A stretch of DNA of 64,000 nt from Stieleria sedimenti (GTDB lineage Bacteria > Planctomycetota > Planctomycetia > Pirellulales > Pirellulaceae): contig NZ_JANZKV010000039.1 of NCBI RefSeq assembly GCF_025060895.1, positions 1-64,000 on the forward strand, written 5' to 3'. The notes under the pieces were generated by a model. It searched no databases. It saw nothing but the letters and a program-made list of their open reading frames with translations, and was not told the origin of the DNA. Positions 58,045 through 64,000 of the stretch are shown piece after piece. The translations under genes were made by a program, and so were the position numbers. Numbering within the stretch: the stretch's first letter is position 1; each line of letters opens with the position of its first letter.

Positions 58045-58122
58045 CGTTGGTGTCTAGCCTTCAGGCGATTCTCAGTCGCTGCGACGCAGCGACAGTGGGC
58101 GGCGAAAGCCTGCACACCAGCG
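58045..58122. repeat. Palindromic intergenic repeat with GTTGGTGT ends
   Basis: It starts CGTTGGTGTCTAGCCTTCAGG and ends with AGCCTGCACACCAGCG, which is the inverted partner. The centre (58075-58093) is GTCGCTGCG/CGCAGCGAC around one base, the same core as at 128-146. It lies in the gap between the helicase and PdeM-like genes, within the repair operon. Confidence 0.7.
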
Positions 58123-58176
58123 TTTTTCTGCGGCACCCTAAGTTTTAACGTTCCCAGAGCACCAGGTCTTTCTATC

Positions 58177-58836
58177 GTGCCGCACACCATCGACATCCAG
58201 CTAGCCGGACAGGTGCTTCGATTGTTTGCCCGGCGCTGCGTTTATTGGCCGGCCGAAGACATGCTGTTGGTCGCCGACACGCATTTGGGGAAAGAGGCCA
58301 CGTTTCGTCGTCACGGGATTCCGGTTCCGGTCGGCAGCACGCAAGGCACACTGTCAACGATCGCAAGTGTGTTGCGGCAGACGGACGCGACGCGATTGTG
58401 CATCCTGGGAGATCTGTTTCATGCGCGGTCATCGTTGTCCGTCGAGATTCGTCATCAGGTTGATGCTTTTTTTGACGAATTCGCACACCTGGAATTTTCG
58501 TTGATCTTGGGAAATCATGACGCGCAGGTCGGTCGACTTCCGGCGGCTTGGCCGATCACGGTTCGTGAGCCCGGGTGGTGTATCGGTACGGTCGCGTTGG
58601 GGCATCATCCCGGGGAACCTCCCGAGGGAGCCGACTTGTACGTGTGCGGCCATTTGCATCCGGCGATTCGCTTTCGCGTTGGTCGCGAGTCGGCGGGCAA
58701 ACTGCCATGTTTTTGGCATTCCGCCGGATGCCTGGTCCTGCCTGCGATCGGAGAATTCACTGGGACGCATCAGATTCGCCCGCGACAAAATGACTCGACT
58801 TGGTTCATCGCGGGCAACGACATTCACTCGTTGTAG
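58177..58836 (+). CDS. pdeM: Ligase-associated phosphoesterase, PdeM-like
   Basis: A 219-residue calcineurin-type metallophosphoesterase. The metal-binding motifs are in order: VADTHLGKEATF (DxH), LGDLFHARS (GDxxH), LGNHDAQ (GNHD), LGHHPGEP and CGHLHPAIRF (GHxH). It has the length and motif order of the fourth member of the ligase-associated set (TIGR04123). It probably cleaves phosphodiester or phosphate ends of damaged DNA. The start of the conserved fold is close to the ATG at 58177. It is 158 bases from the helicase, with a palindromic repeat between, so it may have its own promoter. Confidence 0.88.
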   Translation: MPHTIDIQLAGQVLRLFARRCVYWPAEDMLLVADTHLGKEATFRRHGIPVPVGSTQGTLSTIASVLRQTDATRLCILGDLFHARSSLSVEIRHQVDAFFDEFAHLEFSLILGNHDAQVGRLPAAWPITVREPGWCIGTVALGHHPGEPPEGADLYVCGHLHPAIRFRVGRESAGKLPCFWHSAGCLVLPAIGEFTGTHQIRPRQNDSTWFIAGNDIHSL

Positions 58837-58984
58837 TTTGGCGATCGAGTGCTGTTCCGATCGGGGCTGACAATCGGAGCGAAAAATGGCAATTTCGTGA
58901 GGGTGAAGAATTGCTGTGCGTCCGATACCGCTATCATGCGTCTCGCGGTTCCCGCTTTTCACTGACGACCACCACGAACGGGCC

Positions 58985-59326
58985 ATGCTTGCGACAACAG
59001 TGCTTTCGACAACAGTTGTGTCGGTTTTCGGCAACATCTTGGCGCTTGACGAGACAGCCGCTCGCGGGCTTTCCATTGCCGTGGCAGGCATGCTGATCGT
59101 GATGTTTGCGCTCACGTTCATCAGTCTATTCATCGCCGCATCGCCTCGTATTCTCGCCGCGGTCGCCAAAGTCTATCCGGAGCCTGTCGAGCGTCATCGC
59201 AAGCGGCCGGATCCGAAGGGTCAATCTGGTGATGACGAAGTCGTTCTGGCGGCAATCGGATTTGTGTTGCACACCGAGTTTCAGCGTCAGTGCGCGGCCG
59301 AAAACGCGACGATGAAGAAAGGATGA
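58985..59326 (+). CDS. oadG: Oxaloacetate decarboxylase gamma-type subunit
   Basis: A protein of about 113 residues with one membrane helix near the N-terminus (LSIAVAGMLIVMFALTFISLFIA), followed by a charged tail (VYPEPVERHRKRPDPKG) and a short conserved end (GDDEVVLAAIGFVLHTEF). This is the layout of OadG-type gamma subunits, which hold the alpha and beta subunits together at the membrane. The gene begins the decarboxylase cluster. Sequence alone is short for a firm call; the beta and alpha genes downstream make it convincing. Confidence 0.75.
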   Translation: MLATTVLSTTVVSVFGNILALDETAARGLSIAVAGMLIVMFALTFISLFIAASPRILAAVAKVYPEPVERHRKRPDPKGQSGDDEVVLAAIGFVLHTEFQRQCAAENATMKKG

Positions 59327-59379
59327 CGGCGAGAGGAACGTGGGGCAGTTGTTGGCACTGTGGATTGTGAAGGTAATCG

Positions 59380-60546
59380 ATGGATATCCTCCAAGAGTTT
59401 ATAAAAACGACCGGCTTCTGGTCGCTCGGACCCGGCAACGTGGTCATGATCGTGATCGGGATTGTGTTCATCGCGTTGGCGATCACAAAAGATTACGAGC
59501 CGTTGCTACTGGTCCCGATCGGAATGGGTGCGATCGTCGGCAACATCCCGTTGATCGAAGGCATGTCGTTGAGTGTCTACGACATGCATCGGTGGGTGAT
59601 TGAAGACGGGCAAGTCAATTATCAGCCAGGCAGTGTGCTGAGCTATTTGTATTTTGGTGTGAGCTGGGGCATTTACCCGCCGTTGGTCTTTTTGGGCATC
59701 GGCGCGATGACAGATTTTTCCACGATGCTTTCCAATCCGAAGCTTGTTCTGCTGGGAGCGGCGGCGCAAGTCGGCGTCTTTCTGACGTTCCTCGGTGCCA
59801 TATGGCTCGGATTTGATTTGAAGCAGGCCGGTGCGATCGGGATCATCGGCGGTGCCGACGGGCCGACCGCGATCTTTCTCTCGTCCAAGCTCGCTCCCGA
59901 ATTGCTCGGCGCGATCGCGATCGCCGCCTATTCCTACATGGCGTTGGTTCCGGTGATCCAGCCGCCGATCATGCGGTTGCTGACCACGCGTGACGAGCGA
60001 CTGATCCGGATGAAGCCGCCGCGCAAGGTCTCACGCCGCGAAAAGATGATCTTTCCCGTTGCGGCCTTTCTGATTTGCACCCTGGTCGCACCCGGGGCGA
60101 TGGTGCTGTTGGGGATGCTGTTCTTTGGCAACCTGTTGAAGGAGAGCATGGTGACCGAGCGGTTGGCCAACACGGCGCGGACGGCGATGATCGATATCGT
60201 CACGGTCTTGTTGGGTTTTTCCGTCGGCGCCAGCACCGAAGCGAGCACGTTTTTGACGCGGCAGTCCCTGTTGATTTTTGGACTCGGCGCGTTGGCGTTC
60301 GCGATTGCCACCGCCGGTGGCGTGTTGTTCGCCAAGTTGATGAACCTGTTTTTGAAAGAAAAGATCAACCCGTTGGTAGGAGCCGCCGGTGTCTCCGCGG
60401 TCCCCGATTCGGCCCGCGTGGTGCAGATGGTGGGTCAGCAAGAAGACCCGCACAATTTTTTGTTGATGCATGCGATGGCACCCAACGTGGCCGGTGTGAT
60501 CGGTTCGGCGATTGCCGCGGGTGTGTTGTGGGCTGTGCTCACCTAG
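59380..60546 (+). CDS. oadB: Sodium-pumping decarboxylase beta subunit
   Basis: This 388-residue membrane protein has about nine to eleven helices and carries the sodium route. Motifs typical of OadB/GcdB/MmdB beta subunits are GIYPPLVFLGIGAMTDFSTMLSNPKLVLLGAAAQ, GAIGIIGGADGPTAIFLSSKLAPELLG with the essential Asp in GGADGPT, and the C-terminal INPLVGAAGVSAVPDSARVVQMVGQ. The gene lies between the gamma- and alpha-type genes. Whether the complex decarboxylates oxaloacetate, methylmalonyl-CoA or another acid depends on the alpha subunit. Confidence 0.9.
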   Translation: MDILQEFIKTTGFWSLGPGNVVMIVIGIVFIALAITKDYEPLLLVPIGMGAIVGNIPLIEGMSLSVYDMHRWVIEDGQVNYQPGSVLSYLYFGVSWGIYPPLVFLGIGAMTDFSTMLSNPKLVLLGAAAQVGVFLTFLGAIWLGFDLKQAGAIGIIGGADGPTAIFLSSKLAPELLGAIAIAAYSYMALVPVIQPPIMRLLTTRDERLIRMKPPRKVSRREKMIFPVAAFLICTLVAPGAMVLLGMLFFGNLLKESMVTERLANTARTAMIDIVTVLLGFSVGASTEASTFLTRQSLLIFGLGALAFAIATAGGVLFAKLMNLFLKEKINPLVGAAGVSAVPDSARVVQMVGQQEDPHNFLLMHAMAPNVAGVIGSAIAAGVLWAVLT

Positions 60547-60605
60547 CAGAGCCGGTGCTCACCTAGCTGTTTGTAAGAGCGTGTTTTGATAACGAGGAAA
60601 ACGAC

Positions 60606-62441
60606 GTGTCGAAAAAGAAAGTCAACTTCATGTGCACCGCATTCCGTGACGGATTTCAATCCGTGTTCGGCGCCCGCGTGTTCACCAAAGATTTTCTGCC
60701 GGCAGTGGAAGCGGCACGCGATGCGGGGATCAGTTGGTTCGAAGCCGGGGGCGGGGCCCGGTTTCAGTCGCTGTATTTTTACTGCAACGAGAACGCGTTT
60801 GACATGATGGACGCGTTTCGTGAAACCGCCGGGCCGGATGCGAACTTGCAGACGTTGGCCCGGGGCGTCAACGTCGTCGGGCTGGATTCGCAGTCCAGCG
60901 ACATCGTCAAACTTCATGCCGAGATGTTCAAGAAACACGGCATGACCACGATTCGCAACTTCGACGCGCTCAACGATGTCAACAACCTGATCTACAGCGG
61001 CCAGTGCATCGTCGATGCGGGGCTGAAACACCAGGTGTGTGTGACGCTGATGGAGCTGCCGCCGGGGTGCGTCGGTGCCCATGACGCGGCCTTTTACGCC
61101 CGCACCTTGCAACAAATCCTCGACGCCGACATCCCCTTCGATGCCGTCTGTTTCAAAGACGCTTCGGGGACGGCGGTGCCTTCGAAAGTCTACGAGACGA
61201 TTAAGGCGGCGCGACGGATGTTGCCCGCGGGAACCTTTATCCATTTTCACACGCACGAAACCGCCGGCGTTAGCGTGTTGGCCAACAAGGCCGCACTCGA
61301 CGCGGGGGCCGATGCAATCGATTTGTCCATGGCACCGTGTTCGGGAGGAACCTGCCAGCCGGACATTCTGGTGATGTGGCATGCGCTCCGCGGCAGCGAC
61401 TACGAACTGGATGTCGACGTCGAAAAAGTCCGTGAGGCCGAAGAGGTTTTCAAGGACTGCATGAGCGATTACTTTCTGCCGCCCGAGGCGACCGCCGTCG
61501 AACCGCTGATTCCCTGGAGCCCGATGCCCGGTGGCGCGTTGACCGCCAACACCCAGATGCTGCGTGACAACGGCATCATGGAAAAGTATCCCGAGATCAT
61601 CGTGGCGATGAGCGACGTCGTCCGCAAAGGGGGCTACGGCACCTCGGTGACGCCCGTGTCGCAGTTCTATTTTCAGCAGGCGTTCAACAACGTGATGTTC
61701 GGCCCCTGGAAGAAGATTGCCGAACCGTACGGAAAGATGGTGCTCGGTTATTTCGGCAAAACGCCTGTCGAGCCCGATCCCGAGGTGGTTCGATTGGCCG
61801 CCGAACAGCTCAAATTGGAACCGACGACGCGACCGGTCTTGGAGATCAATGACGCCGACCCCACCAAGGGCATCGCCGCGGCGACGGCGGTCCTGGAAAA
61901 TGAGGGGTTGCCGGTGACCGAGGAGAACATTTTCATCGCTTCGACGTGCAAAGAGAAAGGCATCAAGTTTCTCAAGGGCGAAGCCGAAGTAGGCGTGCGG
62001 AAAATCGACAAAGCGGCTGAGGCTGCCAAGTCCGTCGAAGCCGCTCAGCTGACCGGCAAGCCACAGACAGGACCCGCCGAGTACACGGTCACGGTCAACG
62101 GCGAAGACATCATGATGGCGTTCGAGGGCGATGTGGTTACCGTCGGTGGCCGAGTCTATCGCGTGGCGATTCGCCCCGAAGATTCCGCGGCGCCGACACC
62201 GCAAGTCGGCAACAGCACCGGTGCGTCCACCGAGATTAAATCGCAAATGCCCGGGGCCGTGTTCAAGCAATTGGTCCAGCCGGGCGACCACGTTCACTCC
62301 GGTGATCCGATTCTGATCTTGGAAGCGATGAAGATGGAAATGGAAATCAATTCCACCATCGATGGAACGGTTGATGAAGTCCGTGTCGCGGTCGGCGACC
62401 ACGTCACCACCGGTCAAGTCCTGGCGACGATCAAAGCGTAG
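60606..62441 (+). CDS. oadA: Biotin-dependent decarboxylase alpha subunit (OadA-like)
   Basis: A 611-residue protein that starts with GTG at 60606, preceded by GAGG. The carboxyltransferase domain covers about residues 1-300: FRDGFQSVFGARVFTKDFLP, ARGVNVVGLDSQSSD, FKDASGTAVPSKVYE and FIHFHTHETAGVSVL (metal-binding HxH). The conserved-carboxylase domain follows to about 470. The biotinyl domain is at about 540-611, with Lys576 in ILEAMKMEMEINS as the biotin site. The usual start RDAHQS is FRDGFQS here, so substrate may differ from enteric OadA. With the beta and gamma genes it forms a sodium-translocating decarboxylase that couples decarboxylation to a sodium gradient. Confidence 0.87.
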   Translation: MSKKKVNFMCTAFRDGFQSVFGARVFTKDFLPAVEAARDAGISWFEAGGGARFQSLYFYCNENAFDMMDAFRETAGPDANLQTLARGVNVVGLDSQSSDIVKLHAEMFKKHGMTTIRNFDALNDVNNLIYSGQCIVDAGLKHQVCVTLMELPPGCVGAHDAAFYARTLQQILDADIPFDAVCFKDASGTAVPSKVYETIKAARRMLPAGTFIHFHTHETAGVSVLANKAALDAGADAIDLSMAPCSGGTCQPDILVMWHALRGSDYELDVDVEKVREAEEVFKDCMSDYFLPPEATAVEPLIPWSPMPGGALTANTQMLRDNGIMEKYPEIIVAMSDVVRKGGYGTSVTPVSQFYFQQAFNNVMFGPWKKIAEPYGKMVLGYFGKTPVEPDPEVVRLAAEQLKLEPTTRPVLEINDADPTKGIAAATAVLENEGLPVTEENIFIASTCKEKGIKFLKGEAEVGVRKIDKAAEAAKSVEAAQLTGKPQTGPAEYTVTVNGEDIMMAFEGDVVTVGGRVYRVAIRPEDSAAPTPQVGNSTGASTEIKSQMPGAVFKQLVQPGDHVHSGDPILILEAMKMEMEINSTIDGTVDEVRVAVGDHVTTGQVLATIKA

Positions 62442-62572
62442 GTGGTTCGGACGGCATTTCGACGCCGCGTTCCGGGATTCGCAATCGCCGGGCTTCGCAA
62501 TGGTCAGGCTTCGCAATGGATCGACTTGTCGGGTGGGCCATGACGAAGCATTGTACATTTCATTGTGATCTG
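62442..62572. other. Short gap with direct repeats
   Basis: About 130 bases. Three near-copies of TTCGCAATGG/TTCGCAATCG occur between 62479 and 62520 (ATTCGCAATCG, CTTCGCAATGG, CTTCGCAATGG). No gene is present. Confidence 0.45.
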
Positions 62573-64000
62573 ATGAACAAGAAATCTGGATGGGCGATGA
62601 TTGCGATCGTCGCTGTGGGGGTCATTGCGTGGAGCCTTTCCGCCCCGCAACGTGATACGGAGCCGGGTGAGAATGCGACGCCTCTTCCGGTTGCCGACTC
62701 ACCGTCAGCTTCGTCGCTCGAACCCACAACGTTAGTTGCCGCACGCCCCGTGGTCGACCGCAGCGGGGGATACATCGGATCGGAGTCCTGTGGGAAATGT
62801 CACCCGGACTACCACCAATCGTGGCACGAATCCTACCACCGCACGATGACCCAACCGATCACCTCGGAAACGGCGCCGGCGGCGATCATCAATCAAAGCG
62901 TGGTGGTCCAAGGACGAACGTACCGGTTCCATCGTCGCAATGACGAGTTCTTCGTCGAACTGGACGACCCGGTCGCAAACGGCAAACGCATGACGCGTCG
63001 TCTGGTGTTGATGACGGGGTCACACCACATGCACATTTTTTGGTACGAATCCGGCTTCGACAAAACACCCGCCCAGTTGCCGATCTTGTTCCTGATCGAT
63101 CAGCAGCGATGGATCCCAAGGCAGAGTGCGTTTCTACGACCACCCAACATGGAAAAAGGGCATGAGTTGGGACGCTGGAACGAAACGTGTTGCCAATGTC
63201 ATTCGACCTATCCCCGCACCCGTCCGGATCCCAACGAGCCGACCTGGGACACGCGGGTGAGTGATTTTGGGATCACGTGTGAAGCCTGCCATGGGCCGGG
63301 TGAACCGCACGTTGTGTTTCATCAAACCGATTCCGGCGATTCGAGGCCAGCGGCCGATCCGATCGTCAATCCGTTGGACTTGCCCTCCGACACTCGATCC
63401 GACATGTGCGGCCAATGTCATGGCATCATGATGGTCAACATCGATGATGCGGCCGACCAAGAGGAGTTCTTCCGCTTGGGCCGTCGCTTCCGCCCCGGAG
63501 ACAATTTGGGCGAGGCCTATTTTCTCAAACTCGTCCGTGGAAGCAAGGAGCATTGGGACAGCGAAACATTTGGCAAGTTCAATGCACTGCCGGGGAAATT
63601 TCACGGACACTTTTGGCCCGACGGAGAGGTTCGGGTGTCCGGACGCGATTACACCGGAATGATCGAGTCGAAGTGTTTTCAACAGGGGGAGCTGTCGTGC
63701 ATGTCGTGTCACACGATGCACCAGCAGGATCTCGCGCTGCAGTCGGAATGGAAGAACGACCAGTTGAAACCGGAAATGCGGGGCGACGCCGCGTGCCTGC
63801 AGTGTCATCCGAGTTATCAAGAGTTGGGGACGCGGCACACGCATCACCCGATCGATTCCGAAGGCAGCCGTTGCATGAATTGCCACATGCCGCACACCGT
63901 CTACGGGATTCTCAAAACCATTCGCTCGCACACGATTTCCAGCCCCTCTGTCGCGACCACCATCGACACCGGTCGCCCCAACGCCTGTAACCTTTGCCAC
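62573..64000 (+). CDS. Multiheme cytochrome c, truncated by the window edge
   Basis: The frame opens with ATG at 62573 and stays open for 476 codons to the last base. An N-terminal membrane anchor or signal (WAMIAIVAVGVIAWSLSA) is followed by a Pro/Ser-rich linker. Eight CxxCH heme motifs are visible: CGKCH, CCQCH, CEACH, CGQCH, CMSCH, CLQCH, CMNCH and, ending exactly at the window edge, CNLCH. Between them are HMHIFWYESGFDKTP and other His-containing segments that could give distal ligands. It is probably a periplasmic electron carrier or multiheme reductase; in this phylum such proteins often carry C-terminal TPR or HEAT repeats that would lie beyond the window. Function is not determined. 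Confidence 0.85.
   Translation, partial: MNKKSGWAMIAIVAVGVIAWSLSAPQRDTEPGENATPLPVADSPSASSLEPTTLVAARPVVDRSGGYIGSESCGKCHPDYHQSWHESYHRTMTQPITSETAPAAIINQSVVVQGRTYRFHRRNDEFFVELDDPVANGKRMTRRLVLMTGSHHMHIFWYESGFDKTPAQLPILFLIDQQRWIPRQSAFLRPPNMEKGHELGRWNETCCQCHSTYPRTRPDPNEPTWDTRVSDFGITCEACHGPGEPHVVFHQTDSGDSRPAADPIVNPLDLPSDTRSDMCGQCHGIMMVNIDDAADQEEFFRLGRRFRPGDNLGEAYFLKLVRGSKEHWDSETFGKFNALPGKFHGHFWPDGEVRVSGRDYTGMIESKCFQQGELSCMSCHTMHQQDLALQSEWKNDQLKPEMRGDAACLQCHPSYQELGTRHTHHPIDSEGSRCMNCHMPHTVYGILKTIRSHTISSPSVATTIDTGRPNACNLCH

Noticed and set aside
60543-62558. Minus-strand open frame of 671 codons
   Set aside because: It lies entirely opposite the OadA-like gene. Its composition (rich in Arg, His, Gly, Val) is that of antisense to GC-rich codons, and no domain is visible.

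Overview
The window looks like a chromosome segment of a marine planctomycete of the Pirellulales/Rhodopirellula type. The signs are two cytochrome-domain (PSCyt1/PSCyt2/PSD1) plus DUF1501 gene pairs behind an ECF sigma factor and a FecR-like gene, two exported sulfatases, pectin-type carbohydrate enzymes, a PEP-CTERM protein, Tat-type leaders, moderately high GC, and many short palindromic intergenic repeats. No rRNA, tRNA or CRISPR array was recognised. The identification is by protein and domain recognition from sequence only; no database was searched.

Layout. 1-1465: two palindromic repeats and an exported GH71/GH99-like protein. 1466-5333: an ABC-2 exporter operon (ATPase plus two permeases). 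5334-6935: a patch of gene debris containing a transposase fragment fused to a broken extracellular protein. 7074-8480: an exported sulfatase on the minus strand, with a perfect hairpin downstream. 9083-15899: a repeat-derived leader, a HlyD-type adaptor coupled to a fused ATPase-permease, a CorA transporter and a P1B-type metal ATPase. 16174-21426: a very large CheB-CheR-PAS hybrid histidine kinase. 21601-23283: a DHH-family protein and an ankyrin protein.

23588-35562 is one tightly packed operon: ECF sigma factor, FecR-like protein, then two rounds of cytochrome/PSD1 protein plus Tat-exported DUF1501 protein. 35712-36703 holds two small hypothetical genes. 37117-41552 is a translationally coupled GH105/GH88-like and beta-helix pair that probably acts on pectin or rhamnogalacturonan. 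It is followed by a 770-base field of degenerate repeats and a second sulfatase (42322-43806). 44017-48560 holds a methyltransferase, a Cys-phosphatase, a CaCA-type exchanger, a WD40-like protein and a PEP-CTERM trypsin-like protease.

48745-58836 is a DNA-repair island: a photolyase-related protein, a pair of small unknown genes, a DASH-type cryptochrome/photolyase, and the four-part ligase-associated set (MBL-fold exonuclease, ATP-dependent DNA ligase, Lhr-like helicase, PdeM-like phosphoesterase). The helicase carries an in-frame palindromic insertion that looks like one of the genome's mobile palindromes. 58985-62441 encodes a sodium-pumping oxaloacetate-decarboxylase-type complex (gamma, beta, biotinylated alpha). 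62573 to the window end is a multiheme cytochrome c, cut off by the window edge.

The observations most worth following up are the palindromic repeat families, one of which has become protein-coding and another of which forms the leader of two unrelated genes, and the repair island with its orphan gene pair.
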